A stretch of 64,000 nucleotides of DNA from Alphaproteobacteria bacterium (GTDB lineage: Bacteria > Pseudomonadota > Alphaproteobacteria > Elsterales > Elsteraceae): NCBI GenBank assembly GCA_004292755.1, contig RDXE01000024.1, positions 62,001-126,000 of the forward strand. The letters run 5' to 3'. The notes under the pieces were generated by a model that was not told where the DNA came from, did not search any database, and was given only the letters and a program-made list of their open reading frames with translations. Below are positions 41,007 to 50,923 of the stretch, piece after piece. Position 1 is the stretch's first letter, and each line of letters begins with the position of its first letter. The position numbers and the translations under genes are program-made.

Positions 41007-42202
41007 CAGAGAGACTCCTCATCGTCAAAAGGCAGGCGAACCGTGGCGACGGCCTGGGCCGCAAGACCTTCGCGGCGGCCAGTGAAGCCCAGTTGCTCAG
41101 TTGTGGTCGCTTTGACCGAGACGCGGCTCGGCGCCAGTCCCAGCAGACCGGCCAAACGCTGCACCATCGCGGCCCGGTGAGGCGACACCTTGGGCCGCTC
41201 GCCGATGATCGTCAGGTCAACATGGGCGATCACGCCGCCGCGGGCAGTGATCAAATCCGCCGCATGGCACAGGAATCGGGCGCTGTCCGCACCGCGCCAC
41301 CGCGGGTCCGACGGTGGAAAATGCTGGCCGATATCACCGGCTGCGATGGTGCCAAGCAGCGCATCCGTAAGGGCGTGGAGCGCGACATCGGCATCGGAAT
41401 GCCCGTCCAGCCCAGCGTCATGGGGAACTGCCACGCCGCACAGCATCACATGGTCGCCAGGACCAAAGCGATGGACATCGAAGCCGGTGGCAACCCGCAC
41501 CTCCCCCTCGCGCAGCAGGCGGCGTTCGGCCTCCGCCATGTCAGCGGCTGTGGTCAGTTTGATGTTGGCGGCGTGGCCCGGTACGGCCTGCACGGTCGCA
41601 CCAGTCAGAGCCAAAACGGAAACATCGTCCGGCAGTGCTTGGCCCGCGGCTTTGCGGTGCGCCGCCAAAATCTCAGCGAACTGGAAGCCTTGTGGCGTCT
41701 GGGCGCGGGCAAGGCCGGTGCGGTCAACAGCACTGGTCACGCACCCGCCCTCCACCCGCCACAACGCATCCACCACGGGCAGGGTCGGCAACGCTCCTGC
41801 AGAGGCGCTGAGTGCGGCGACCACCCGCGCGATCGTGCCGCCATCCACGAAGGGCCGGGCGGCGTCATGGATCAGCACACGCTCCGGCGCGAGGGCAGCC
41901 AGCGCCTCCAGGCCTGCGCGCACACTGTCTTGGCGTTCGTGCCCGCCGGGCACTGGATCGGGCAGGGCGAGGCCCTTGACCGCCTCCTCATACAGAGCGC
42001 GGTCCTGCGGGCGGATCACCACTTGGATGACGTCGATGCCGGGGCACTGGGCCAGCGCCAGCACCGTGCGCCGCAACACCGGCACACCGCCCAGGCGCTG
42101 ATACTGCTTTGGCACCTCGCCACCCGCACGGCTGCCGCTGCCGCCTGCGACGATCAGGGCGGCTGTGCCGCAGGCACTGGAACGGGGGGTTGGCTGGACC
42201 AT
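41006..42202 (-). CDS. ispDF: Bifunctional IspD/IspF of the MEP isoprenoid pathway
   Basis: One 398-residue protein carrying two steps of isoprenoid precursor synthesis, a fusion common in alphaproteobacteria. IspD (about 15-235) has [29 protein letters not shown] and TPQGFQ. IspF (about 240-398) has the zinc ligands in [13 protein letters not shown], the [18 protein letters not shown] motif, [20 protein letters not shown], and [16 protein letters not shown] near the end. IspE, the intermediate step, is not nearby. ATG 42202 is used; GTG 42208 is in frame two codons earlier and neither has a clear ribosome site. Confidence 0.94.
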   Translation of the reverse strand: MVQPTPRSSACGTAALIVAGGSGSRAGGEVPKQYQRLGGVPVLRRTVLALAQCPGIDVIQVVIRPQDRALYEEAVKGLALPDPVPGGHERQDSVRAGLEALAALAPERVLIHDAARPFVDGGTIARVVAALSASAGALPTLPVVDALWRVEGGCVTSAVDRTGLARAQTPQGFQFAEILAAHRKAAGQALPDDVSVLALTGATVQAVPGHAANIKLTTAADMAEAERRLLREGEVRVATGFDVHRFGPGDHVMLCGVAVPHDAGLDGHSDADVALHALTDALLGTIAAGDIGQHFPPSDPRWRGADSARFLCHAADLITARGGVIAHVDLTIIGERPKVSPHRAAMVQRLAGLLGLAPSRVSVKATTTEQLGFTGRREGLAAQAVATVRLPFDDEESL

Positions 42203-42245
42203 GCGCACGGGGCGTTAGCACGCCCGCCCGCGCGACGCCACTGGA

Positions 42246-42611
42246 TCACGCAGGCTCTGCTGTGGCAACCCGATCCCCCAGGGTAGTGGGGGTGGAGATC
42301 ACGAGGAACCGCACCGCCTCCGCCCAAGGGTTGCAGGCGCGATGAACCACACCGGGCGCCACGTCAATCGCCTGCCCCGGTGCTAGATCGTGGGTCGCGT
42401 CAGCGACCTCCATCGTCAACTTCCCACTCAGCACATAGAAAACTTGCCGGGCATGGCGATGGTGGTGGGCCACCTCGCTGCTGCCGGGTGGCATCTCTTC
42501 CTCTGCAACGGCAAGGTCTGGCGATTGGATGAGCCGCCAGGCGTAACAGCCGGTGCCCCAGGGCTCGGCCTCAGTGGTCGCAGTCGACAGGGGTTCGGTT
42601 CGGCTGGTCAT
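42246..42611 (-). CDS. Small cupin-domain protein
   Basis: A single-domain cupin of 121 residues. Cupin motif 1 is visible as HHHRHARQVFYVLSGKLTMEV (a His cluster then the G strand) and motif 2 as PGQAIDVAPGVVHRACNPW. A mononuclear metal site is likely. The substrate or ligand is unknown. ATG 42611 is chosen because the longer in-frame reading overlaps the divergent promoter of the next gene. It sits 43 bases upstream of ispDF on the same strand and may share its transcript. Confidence 0.78.
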   Translation of the reverse strand: MTSRTEPLSTATTEAEPWGTGCYAWRLIQSPDLAVAEEEMPPGSSEVAHHHRHARQVFYVLSGKLTMEVADATHDLAPGQAIDVAPGVVHRACNPWAEAVRFLVISTPTTLGDRVATAEPA

Positions 42612-42691
42612 GGTGGCGATCCGCTGGCGGTGGGGTGTGCCGTGGTCTGGTGATGCATCGGGCGCACGGCTAGAGTAGCGTTCCAGCACCG

Positions 42692-43489
42692 ATGATCACC
42701 ACGCTCAACCTTGCCGCTCTGGCCGCCCTGGTTCCGGCCTTGCTGATCAGCCCCGAGGCAGAGCGCCGCGATGCGCGCTTTTGGGGCACCTTGGCGCTGG
42801 CGATTGCGGGTCCGCTGATTGCACTGATCTTAGTGTTTGATGGCCATTGGCAGACGGGATTCGCCGCGGCGCTGTGGCTGGGGGTCGTCGCAAGTTTGTT
42901 GCTGTTTGCGCTGATCGTCGGCAACTCCCCAGTCGCTGCCCGGCTGACCCCATTGGTGATCGCCCATGCTCTCGCGATCGGGACACTGGCAACAGCCTTT
43001 GCCGGTACGGAGTCGCGTGCCTATGCGCCAGCGGCGCCGGGTGTGTGGCTGGCCACCCATATCGCGCTGTCGATTGTCACCTATGGTGTGGTGACGCTGG
43101 CGGCGTTGGCTGGGCTGGCGGTGTTCTTACAGGAACGGGCGCTGAAGCGCCGCCAGCCAACTCGATTGACCCGTCTGCTGCCGCCAGTGCTGGCGGGGGA
43201 GACGCTGCAATTCCGACTGCTGCAAACCGCGGCAGCCTTGTTGACCGTGGGGCTGGTGAGCGGCATCGCCGTGGAGGTGGTCAGCACCGGGCGCTGGTTG
43301 CGCGTCGATCACAAAACCGTGCTGGTGATGGCGGCCCTTGCGGCCGTGATCGGGGTGTTGGTGGCCCACGCCCGCATTGGTCTACGCGGTCGACGCTTTG
43401 GGCGCATGGTGCTGGTGGCCTATCTGCTGCTGACGCTTGCCTATCCTGGCGTCAAGTTCGTCACGGACGTGGTGTTGGCGCGCGGCTGA
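42692..43489 (+). CDS. CcsA/YpjD-like cytochrome c assembly membrane protein
   Basis: An integral membrane protein of 265 residues with about eight hydrophobic segments, of the cytochrome c assembly (CcsA/CcmC/YpjD) family. The histidine-bearing [20 protein letters not shown] and the conserved [20 protein letters not shown] and [12 protein letters not shown] segments are recognisable, with the two histidines (THI, DHK) as candidate haem ligands. In many proteobacteria a YpjD homologue stands near ffh or corC; here it precedes dusB. The role in haem handling is taken from the family. Confidence 0.78.
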   Translation: MITTLNLAALAALVPALLISPEAERRDARFWGTLALAIAGPLIALILVFDGHWQTGFAAALWLGVVASLLLFALIVGNSPVAARLTPLVIAHALAIGTLATAFAGTESRAYAPAAPGVWLATHIALSIVTYGVVTLAALAGLAVFLQERALKRRQPTRLTRLLPPVLAGETLQFRLLQTAAALLTVGLVSGIAVEVVSTGRWLRVDHKTVLVMAALAAVIGVLVAHARIGLRGRRFGRMVLVAYLLLTLAYPGVKFVTDVVLARG

Positions 43490-43583
43490 CCCGAGCCCGC
43501 CAATCTTGGCGATCCCCCCTCTTTTCACAGAACCGCCATTGCGCGATTGTCCTTCCGCGCGGTTTCGGCTATTGGTTAAAAAA

Positions 43584-44624
43584 ATGGCAACTCTGGACTC
43601 TGCTAACTCAATGGGCAATCGTCTGGCTCCGATCGCTGTCGGACCGGTCACCATTGCGGAACCGGTGATCCTGGCCCCGATGTCTGGGGTCACGGACCAG
43701 CCGTTTCGCAAGTGGGTGAAGCGGTTTGGCGCGGGCTTGGTGGTGACGGAGATGATCGCCTCGGAGGCGATGATCCGCACCACGCCACGGACCTTGCTGA
43801 TGGCCCGCAATTCCAGCGAGGAGCAACCGCTGTCTGTTCAGTTGGCGGGGTGTGAACCCAACCGCATGGCGGAAGCTGCCCGCCTGAACGAGGGCACGGG
43901 TGCTGCCATCATCGACATCAACATGGGCTGTCCGGTGAAGAAGGTCACCAACGGTCATGCAGGCTCCGCCCTGATGCGGGAGGAGGAGCATGCCGTCCGC
44001 CTGATTGAGGCGACAGTCGGCGCCGTTGATCTGCCCGTCACCTTGAAGATGCGCAAGGGCTGGGACGACGCCAATCAAAATGCTCCCTCCCTGGCGCGCA
44101 AGGCCGAACAGGCTGGCGTGCGGATGATCACCGTCCACGGGCGCACCCGCAATCAGATGTACACCGGCACGGCCGACTGGCGCTTCATCCGCACGGTGAA
44201 GGAAGCCGTGAGCGTGCCGGTGATCGTCAATGGCGACATCACCCGGGTGGAGGATGCCGTTCGCGCGCTGGAGGAATCCGGTGCTGATGGCGTGATGATT
44301 GGCCGTGGCTGCTATGGTCGGCCCTGGTTCCCGGCTCAGGTGATGTACCACCTGCGCACCGGCGGTTACCTGCCAGACCCCAGCCTTGCTGAGCAATACG
44401 CCGTGGTGTTGGAGCATCTGGACGACATGCTGAGCCTGTATGGCACGGAAACCGGCCTGCGCATCGCGCGCAAGCACCTGGGTTGGTACAGCAAGGGCTT
44501 GGTCGGGTCCGCCGAGTTTCGGGCGGAGGTCAACACCATGGACGATCCAGCCGCTGTGCGGGCGTTGCTGGAGCGGTTCTATCAACCGCTGTTGGCCGCA
44601 CAGACCCCCCGGATGGCCGCCTGA
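43584..44624 (+). CDS. dusB: tRNA-dihydrouridine synthase B (nifR3)
   Basis: FMN-dependent enzyme reducing uridines in the tRNA D loop; about 346 residues, the first gene of the ntr operon as in many alphaproteobacteria (nifR3). Motifs: [17 protein letters not shown], the catalytic cysteine in [44 protein letters not shown] and [13 protein letters not shown]. The start is uncertain: ATG 43584 follows an A-rich run, ATG 43611 is nine codons later, and neither has a good ribosome site. The stop overlaps the ntrB ATG by one base. Confidence 0.92.
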   Translation: MATLDSANSMGNRLAPIAVGPVTIAEPVILAPMSGVTDQPFRKWVKRFGAGLVVTEMIASEAMIRTTPRTLLMARNSSEEQPLSVQLAGCEPNRMAEAARLNEGTGAAIIDINMGCPVKKVTNGHAGSALMREEEHAVRLIEATVGAVDLPVTLKMRKGWDDANQNAPSLARKAEQAGVRMITVHGRTRNQMYTGTADWRFIRTVKEAVSVPVIVNGDITRVEDAVRALEESGADGVMIGRGCYGRPWFPAQVMYHLRTGGYLPDPSLAEQYAVVLEHLDDMLSLYGTETGLRIARKHLGWYSKGLVGSAEFRAEVNTMDDPAAVRALLERFYQPLLAAQTPRMAA

Positions 44625-45742
44625 TGGCGCGGGTCGCCTTGCGTTTTCCAACGTTGAGCCGTCGCGGCGGCGGCGCCGATGCAGGCGCCATTTTGGACGC
44701 GTTGGCCTATCCCGTGCTGGTGTTGGATGCCGACGACCGGGTGATCAACATCAACTTGGCTGCTGAGGGGTTTTTCGCCTGCTCCCAAGCGATGCTGCTA
44801 GGCCATCTGTTGTCCGACCACGTGCCAGAGGACAGCCCGCTGTTCTCCCTGGTCCGCATGGTGCGCGCGGAGCAGGGTAGCCGCACCGAGTATGGTCTCG
44901 CCCTTGAAAACCCGCGCATGGGGCGCCGTCTGGTCACGGCCGATGTTGCCCCGATGGCCGATCGTCCGGGTGCAGTGGTGGTGTCGCTGCATGAACGCTC
45001 CATCGCCGTGAAGCTGGACCGCCAGCTGACCCACCGCGGCGCGGCGCGGTCGGTTTCGGCGATGGCGGAAATGCTGGCCCATGAGGTGAAGAACCCGATG
45101 TCCGGCATTCGCGGCGCCGCGCAGCTGCTGGACCAGACTGTCCCGCCCGAAGATCGCACCCTGACCCGCCTGATCATCGACGAGGTGGATCGAGTGGTGG
45201 CGCTGGTAGACCGGATGGAGGTGTTTTCCGACAGCCGCCCGATGCAACGGGGTCCGGTCAACATCCACCAAGTGCTGGAGCATGTGCGGCGGGTGGCACA
45301 AAACGGCTTTGCCCGCCGTGTGCGGATGGTGGAGCGGTATGACCCGTCGCTGCCGCCGGTGTTTGGCAACCGCGACCAGCTGATTCAGGTGTTCTTGAAT
45401 CTGGTCAAGAACGCAGCCGAAGCCGTGCCGGAGGAGGGTGGGGAGATCCTGCTGGTAACGGGGTATCAGCACGGTGTGCGCCTGCAGATTGCAGGCAGCG
45501 ATGCCCGCGTGCAGCTTCCCCTGGTGGTGACCGTGCAGGACAACGGCCCTGGCATTCCCGAGGACCTGCGCCCCCATTTGTTCGACCCGTTCGTGACCAC
45601 CAAGGTCAATGGCTCGGGTCTGGGTCTTGCCCTGGTTGCCAAGATCGTTGGCGACCATGGCGGGGTGATTGAGTTCGACAGCCAACCGCGCCGCACGCTG
45701 TTCCGCGTGATGTTGCCGGTCTCAACGGAAGCAGGCGCATGA
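44624..45742 (+). CDS. ntrB: Nitrogen regulation sensor histidine kinase NtrB
   Basis: Cytosolic two-component kinase (GlnL/NtrB), 372 residues. It has an N-terminal PAS domain (about 20-125), the phospho-acceptor His 153 in [19 protein letters not shown], an N box [10 protein letters not shown], and G boxes [10 protein letters not shown] and [12 protein letters not shown]. It phosphorylates NtrC under nitrogen limitation and is controlled by PII proteins, as is GlnE in this window. The longer open frame upstream runs inside dusB; the TGATG coupling fixes the start at 44624. The ntrC ATG overlaps its stop. Confidence 0.94.
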   Translation: MARVALRFPTLSRRGGGADAGAILDALAYPVLVLDADDRVININLAAEGFFACSQAMLLGHLLSDHVPEDSPLFSLVRMVRAEQGSRTEYGLALENPRMGRRLVTADVAPMADRPGAVVVSLHERSIAVKLDRQLTHRGAARSVSAMAEMLAHEVKNPMSGIRGAAQLLDQTVPPEDRTLTRLIIDEVDRVVALVDRMEVFSDSRPMQRGPVNIHQVLEHVRRVAQNGFARRVRMVERYDPSLPPVFGNRDQLIQVFLNLVKNAAEAVPEEGGEILLVTGYQHGVRLQIAGSDARVQLPLVVTVQDNGPGIPEDLRPHLFDPFVTTKVNGSGLGLALVAKIVGDHGGVIEFDSQPRRTLFRVMLPVSTEAGA

Positions 45743-47190
45743 GCGGCGCTACCATCCTGGTCGCAGATGATGACCGCGCGATCCGCACGGTGTTGAGCCA
45801 GGCGCTTGGGCGTCTGGGCCACGAGGTCCGCACCACGGGAACAGCTGCCGGGCTGTGGAGTTGGATTGAGGCGGGTGATGGGGACTTGGTCATCACCGAT
45901 GTGGTGATGCCCGACGAGAATGGTTTGGACCTGATCCCGCGTGTGCGCAAGCTGCGGCCCGACCTGCGCATCATTGTGATGAGTGCGCAGAACACACTGC
46001 TGACAGCTGTGAAAGCCACCGAACGCGGGGCGTTTGAGTATCTGCCCAAACCCTTCGACTTGAATGAATTGGTGCGTGTCGTCCAGCGCGCCCTGCAGGA
46101 GCCGCGGGCAGGCTCCAGCGAAGCCCTGCCGGTGACCGAGGCAGAAGCCGAAGATCAGCTGCCAGTGATCGGCCGCTCGCCCGCGATGCAGGAAATCTAC
46201 CGTGTGCTGGCCCGTCTGATGGGCACCGACCTTACAGTGATGATCACAGGCGAGAGTGGCACGGGTAAGGAATTGGTGGCACGCGCGCTGCACGATTACG
46301 GCAAGCGCCGGGCTGGTCCGTTCGTTGCCCTCAACATGGCGGCGATCCCGCGGGAGCTGATCGAGTCCGAGCTGTTTGGCCATGAAAAGGGTGCCTTTAC
46401 TGGAGCCCACAGCCGCGCGGCGGGTCGCTTTGAGCAGGCGCAGGGCGGCACCTTGTTCCTGGATGAAATTGGCGACATGCCGTTGGAGGCACAAACCCGC
46501 CTGCTGCGCGTGCTGCAGGAAGGGGAGTTCCAAACCGTCGGCGGTCGCAATCCAATCAAGGCGGACGTGCGCATCGTCGCCGCCACCCACCGCGATTTGC
46601 GCCATCTGATCCGCCAGGGTTTGTTCCGCGAGGATTTGTTTTATCGGCTAAACGTGGTGCCGATCCGCCTGCCGCCTCTGCGCGAGCGATCAGAGGATGT
46701 GCCGGCCCTGGTGCGCCACTTCTTCAAGCTTGCCACCCAGGAGGGCCTGCCAGCCAAGAGCCTGGATCAAGCCGCCCTGGATCGGCTGAAGCAGTATCGT
46801 TGGCCCGGCAATGTGCGCGAGTTGGAGAACCTGGTGCGCCGTCTGGCCGCCCTGTACAGCCAGGAAGTGATCGGCGCCGACATCATTGACCTGGAACTGG
46901 CCGACCCAGCGCTGCCAAGCGACGTGGCCGTGATTCCCCAGGATGAGGGCTTGGGTCAAGCGGTGGAGCGGCACCTGAAGGGCTATTTCGACGCCCATCG
47001 CGATGGTCTGCCGCCCAACGGCCTGTATGACCGCATCGTGCAGGAGGTGGAGCGACCGCTGATCTCCCTCTCGCTGATTGCGACACGCGGCAATCAAATC
47101 AAGGCGGCGCAATTGTTGGGCGTCAATCGCAATACCTTGCGCAAAAAAATCCGTGAGTTGGACATCCAGGTGATGCGCGGAGTACGATAG
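45739..47190 (+). CDS. ntrC: Nitrogen regulation response regulator NtrC
   Basis: Sigma-54 activator of 483 residues. The receiver phospho-acceptor is Asp 54 ([13 protein letters not shown]). The AAA domain has Walker [16 protein letters not shown], the sigma-54-contacting loop [17 protein letters not shown] and Walker [14 protein letters not shown]. The C-terminal Fis-type HTH is [20 protein letters not shown]. All functional residues are intact. Four-base overlap with ntrB (ATGA). Confidence 0.95.
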   Translation: MSGATILVADDDRAIRTVLSQALGRLGHEVRTTGTAAGLWSWIEAGDGDLVITDVVMPDENGLDLIPRVRKLRPDLRIIVMSAQNTLLTAVKATERGAFEYLPKPFDLNELVRVVQRALQEPRAGSSEALPVTEAEAEDQLPVIGRSPAMQEIYRVLARLMGTDLTVMITGESGTGKELVARALHDYGKRRAGPFVALNMAAIPRELIESELFGHEKGAFTGAHSRAAGRFEQAQGGTLFLDEIGDMPLEAQTRLLRVLQEGEFQTVGGRNPIKADVRIVAATHRDLRHLIRQGLFREDLFYRLNVVPIRLPPLRERSEDVPALVRHFFKLATQEGLPAKSLDQAALDRLKQYRWPGNVRELENLVRRLAALYSQEVIGADIIDLELADPALPSDVAVIPQDEGLGQAVERHLKGYFDAHRDGLPPNGLYDRIVQEVERPLISLSLIATRGNQIKAAQLLGVNRNTLRKKIRELDIQVMRGVR

Positions 47191-47241
47191 AGCGGCGGAT
47201 CGGCTCCTGCCGCCGCCCACTGGACTGTTGTCTAACGTTCG

Positions 47242-49527
47242 ATGACTGCCACCTCGCTTCCTCCGGCTGCCCCGTCTGCGCCACCGCTCGGCCGCCGTCT
47301 GTTGGGTTGGGTGCGCACCCTTGGGCTTGCCCGCAAGCTGTCTGTGATGCTGCTAATCGGTGCGCTGGGGTCAGCGATTGCGACCTACGCGGCGTTCATC
47401 GGTCTGCCGCCCTTTGGGCCCGACCCAGCCGTCGTGCTGTGGCTGCTGAACCTCAACTTGGTGTTGGTGTTGATGCTGGCGCTGGTGATCGCCCGCCGGT
47501 TTGTTGAGGTGTGGACGGAGCGGCGGCGCGGGCAAGCAGGCTCCCGCTTGCAGGCGCGCTTGGTCGTCGTGTTCGGCGTGGTGGCCGCAGCACCGGCGGT
47601 GATTGTTGCCGTGTTCTCCGCCCTGTTCATGAATTACGGCTTGCAGGGCTGGTTCTCGGAGCGGGTGCGCTCTGCTGTGACCACCTCGCAGGAAGTCGCC
47701 CTAGCCTATTTGTCGGAGCATCAACAGGCCATCCGTGGTCAGATTCTCGCCATGGCGCAAGACTTGAACCGCGAGGCGCCACTGCTGCTGACCAATGCCG
47801 CGCAGTTTCAGCAGTTGCTGCAGGCGCAGGCGGCGTTCCGCGGTTTGTCCGAAGCGATTGTCATTGATGGCAATGGCCGGGAGGTGGTGCGCGCCGGGTT
47901 TGTCATCGGCCTTGCCGTGGACCGCATGCTGCCCTTCGCGTTGGAGCGGGCGCGCAACGGCGAAGTGGCGCTGATCGTCTCGGACTCCGATGACCGCGTG
48001 CGCGCTGCTGTACGGCTTGCGGCGTTTTCGGATGTGTATTTGGTGGTGGGCCGCTTTGTTGATCCACGCGCGGTGCAGTTTCTGGAACAAAATCAGGCAG
48101 CCGTAGAAACCTACCTCTCGCTGGAGGGGCGACGGTCCGAAATCCAGATCACCTTCACGTTGATGTTTGCAGTGCTGGCGCTGGTGCTGTTGCTGGCCGC
48201 GATCTGGTTCGGCCTGATGTGGGCCACGCGTCTGGTGCGGCCGATCTCGGCGTTGATGAGTGCCTCGGAGCGGGTGCGGGCAGGGGATCTGGCGGCGCGC
48301 GTTGGTGAGTCGACGGACGGCGACGAGATTGCCCAACTGAGCCGGGCCTTTAACCGCATGACGGAACAGCTGCAGGCGCAGCGTCAGGCATTGATCCAGG
48401 CAAACCAGGAGCTGGACCACCGCAGCCGCTTTACGGAAGCAGTGTTGGCCGGTGTGTCGGCTGGTGTGATCGGGCTGGACCGCGACGGGCGGATCAATCT
48501 GCCCAACCGCTCTGCCTCTGAGTTGCTGGGGGAGGATTTGGGCGAGGCAGTGGGCCAGCCGTTGGACGTGGTGGTGCCAGAGATGGGCGCCCTGCTGGAG
48601 CAAGCGCACCGCCGCCCGGATCGCGTGGTTGAAGGGCAGGTGCGGCTGGTGCGGGAGAAGAAGGCCCGTACCTTGCTGGTGCGTATTGCAGCCGATCAGG
48701 CGCTGGATGCTGTGCCCGAGCCAGACACCGTGCTGGAGGACCCGTCCGGCTTTGTCGTCACCTTCGATGATGTGACGGAGCTGCTGCAAGCCCAGCGCAC
48801 AGCCGCCTGGGCCGATGTGGCCCGGCGCATCGCCCACGAGATCAAAAATCCGCTGACGCCGATCCAGTTGTCAGCCGAGCGGCTGAAGCGCAAGTACCTG
48901 AAGGAAATTCAAAGCGATCCCGAAACCTTCATCGAGTGCACCAGCACCATTGTGCGTCAGGTGGGCGATATTGGGCGCATGGTTGATGAGTTCAGCGCCT
49001 TCGCCCGCATGCCCGCACCGGTGATGAAGGAGGAGAACCTCGCCACGTTGGTACGGGAGGCAGTCTCCCTCCAGCGCGGTGCGGATTTGGGTGTGACGTT
49101 CACGGTGGAGGTGCCGGAGGCGCCGGTGCGTCTGCGCTGTGATGCGCGTCAGGTGCGCCAAGCGCTGACCAACCTGCTGCAAAACGCGCTGGACGCCATC
49201 GATGGGCGAAATGAGCCCAATCCGCCGCCCGGTCATGTGACAGTTCGTGTGGTTGATTCGGGCAGAACCCTTGCGCTTGACGTGTTAGACAATGGCAAGG
49301 GCCTGCCGGAGGGCGAGCGCGACCGGCTGGTCGAGCCCTATGTCACCACCCGCGCCAAGGGCACCGGTCTTGGGCTTGCGATTGTGAAGAAGATCATGGA
49401 AGACCATCAGGGTGAGGTGGTACTGGACGATGCGCCGGGGGGCGGGGCACGGGTGCGTCTGATCTTCACCCGCGCAGACGAACAAGAACCGGCGGAACAA
49501 GCCAAGGCCGTGTCGCATGGCGCATGA
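47242..49527 (+). CDS. ntrY: Nitrogen regulation sensor histidine kinase NtrY
   Basis: Membrane-bound kinase of 761 residues. Three N-terminal hydrophobic segments lie between about 30 and 130, followed by a periplasmic region, a further membrane segment (MFAVLALVLLLAAIWFGLMW) and a HAMP domain (RLVRPISALMSASERVRAGD). A PAS domain (VLAGVSAGVIGLDRDGR) precedes the phospho-acceptor histidine in VARRIAHEIKNPLTPIQLSA. The ATPase domain contains NLLQNALDAIDG, DNGKGLP and GTGLGLAIVKKIMEDH. It pairs with NtrX, whose gene overlaps its 3' end by eleven bases. Confidence 0.95.
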   Translation: MTATSLPPAAPSAPPLGRRLLGWVRTLGLARKLSVMLLIGALGSAIATYAAFIGLPPFGPDPAVVLWLLNLNLVLVLMLALVIARRFVEVWTERRRGQAGSRLQARLVVVFGVVAAAPAVIVAVFSALFMNYGLQGWFSERVRSAVTTSQEVALAYLSEHQQAIRGQILAMAQDLNREAPLLLTNAAQFQQLLQAQAAFRGLSEAIVIDGNGREVVRAGFVIGLAVDRMLPFALERARNGEVALIVSDSDDRVRAAVRLAAFSDVYLVVGRFVDPRAVQFLEQNQAAVETYLSLEGRRSEIQITFTLMFAVLALVLLLAAIWFGLMWATRLVRPISALMSASERVRAGDLAARVGESTDGDEIAQLSRAFNRMTEQLQAQRQALIQANQELDHRSRFTEAVLAGVSAGVIGLDRDGRINLPNRSASELLGEDLGEAVGQPLDVVVPEMGALLEQAHRRPDRVVEGQVRLVREKKARTLLVRIAADQALDAVPEPDTVLEDPSGFVVTFDDVTELLQAQRTAAWADVARRIAHEIKNPLTPIQLSAERLKRKYLKEIQSDPETFIECTSTIVRQVGDIGRMVDEFSAFARMPAPVMKEENLATLVREAVSLQRGADLGVTFTVEVPEAPVRLRCDARQVRQALTNLLQNALDAIDGRNEPNPPPGHVTVRVVDSGRTLALDVLDNGKGLPEGERDRLVEPYVTTRAKGTGLGLAIVKKIMEDHQGEVVLDDAPGGGARVRLIFTRADEQEPAEQAKAVSHGA

Positions 49528-50914
49528 AATTCTCATTGTTGATGACGAAGCCGATATTCGGATGCTGATCGCTGGCATTCTGAAGGACGAAGGCTTTCAG
49601 ACGCGCGCCGCAGCCGATGCTGATGGTGCCTTGCAGGCCTTGGCCGCGCGCCTGCCCAGCCTGGTGATTCAGGACATCTGGCTGCAGGGCTCCTCCATGG
49701 ATGGCATGGGGGTGCTGGAGCGCATTGTGCGCGACCACCCGCTGTTGCCAGTGGTGATGATTTCCGGTCACGGCACCATCGAAACCGCAGTGGAGGCGAT
49801 CCGCCTTGGCGCGTTCGACTTCATTGAAAAGCCGTTTCAGGCCGACCGCTTGATCGTCACCGTGCAGCGCGCGATTGAGCAAGCGCGCCTGAAGCGCGAG
49901 AACCAGGAATTGAAGCTGCGCGCAGGCGGCGAAATTGCGCTGATCGGCGCCTCGCCCGCCATGTCGCAGTTGCGCGCGCAGATCGACAAGGTGGCGCCCA
50001 CTGGCAGCCGGGTGCTGGTGCAGGGTCCGGCTGGCGTTGGCAAGGAAGTGGCGGCGCGGCTGCTGCACACCCGCTCCCGCCGATCGGGTGGGCCGTTCGT
50101 GGTGGTCAATTGCGCCACCATGCACCCCGACCGCATTGAGTACGAGCTGTTCGGCGCCGATGGCGAGGGCGACGCGCCGCGCAAGGTGGGCCTGTTCGAG
50201 CAAGCCCATGGCGGCACGCTGCTGTTGGACGAAGTGGCCGACATGCCGCTGGAGACCCAGGGCAAGATTGTCCGCGCGCTGCAGGAGCAGGTGTTTGAGC
50301 GCGTCGGTGGCCGCACCAGGGTGGAGGTGGATGTGCGCGTGGTTGCCTCCTCCGCCCGCGATGTCGAGGCGGAAATGGCTGCCGGGCGGTTCCGTCAGGA
50401 CCTCTATTATCGTCTGGCCGTGGTGCCGGTGCGCGTGCCCGCCCTGCGCGACCGGCGCGAGGATATTCCGCACCTTGCCCGCCATTTCATCGAACGCACG
50501 GCCGAGGCCTCGGGCCTGCCCGCGCGCGCCTTGGGCGAGGATGCGTTGCTGGCGCTGCAAGCCTATGACTGGCCGGGCAATGTGCGCGAGTTGCGCAATG
50601 TGATCGAGCGCCTGTTGATCCTGGCCCCAGGCGACGCCCGCGCCGACATCCGCGCCGACATGCTCCCCCCCGAACTCGGCTCAGCCGCCCCGGCCGTGCT
50701 GCGCTGGGACAAGGGCTCGGAGATCATGACACTGCCCTTGCGCGAAGCCCGCGAAGTGTTCGAGCGCGAGTACCTGCTGGCCCAAGTGAACCGGTTTGCC
50801 GGCAACATCAGCCGGACGGCAGCCTTCGTCGGAATGGAACGCTCGGCATTGCATCGCAAGCTGAAGTCGCTGGGTGTGCAGGGGACAGATCGGCCGTTAC
50901 CGCCGTTGAAGTGA
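49517..50914 (+). CDS. ntrX: Nitrogen regulation response regulator NtrX (no GAFTGA loop)
   Basis: Response regulator of 465 residues. Receiver Asp 53 lies in LVIQDIWLQGSSMDGM. The AAA domain has a modified Walker A (GPAGVGKEVAARLLH instead of GESGTGKE) and Walker B TLLLDEVADMP. The GAFTGA loop is replaced by ELFGADGEGDAPRKVGLFEQ, so it is unlikely to activate sigma-54 RNA polymerase; NtrX proteins lacking this loop are known in alphaproteobacteria. The C-terminal HTH is NRFAGNISRTAAFVGMERSA. Ends nine bases from the oppositely oriented first gene of the AT-rich islet. Confidence 0.94.
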   Translation: MAHEILIVDDEADIRMLIAGILKDEGFQTRAAADADGALQALAARLPSLVIQDIWLQGSSMDGMGVLERIVRDHPLLPVVMISGHGTIETAVEAIRLGAFDFIEKPFQADRLIVTVQRAIEQARLKRENQELKLRAGGEIALIGASPAMSQLRAQIDKVAPTGSRVLVQGPAGVGKEVAARLLHTRSRRSGGPFVVVNCATMHPDRIEYELFGADGEGDAPRKVGLFEQAHGGTLLLDEVADMPLETQGKIVRALQEQVFERVGGRTRVEVDVRVVASSARDVEAEMAAGRFRQDLYYRLAVVPVRVPALRDRREDIPHLARHFIERTAEASGLPARALGEDALLALQAYDWPGNVRELRNVIERLLILAPGDARADIRADMLPPELGSAAPAVLRWDKGSEIMTLPLREAREVFEREYLLAQVNRFAGNISRTAAFVGMERSALHRKLKSLGVQGTDRPLPPLK

Positions 50915-50923
50915 GGGGGGTGG

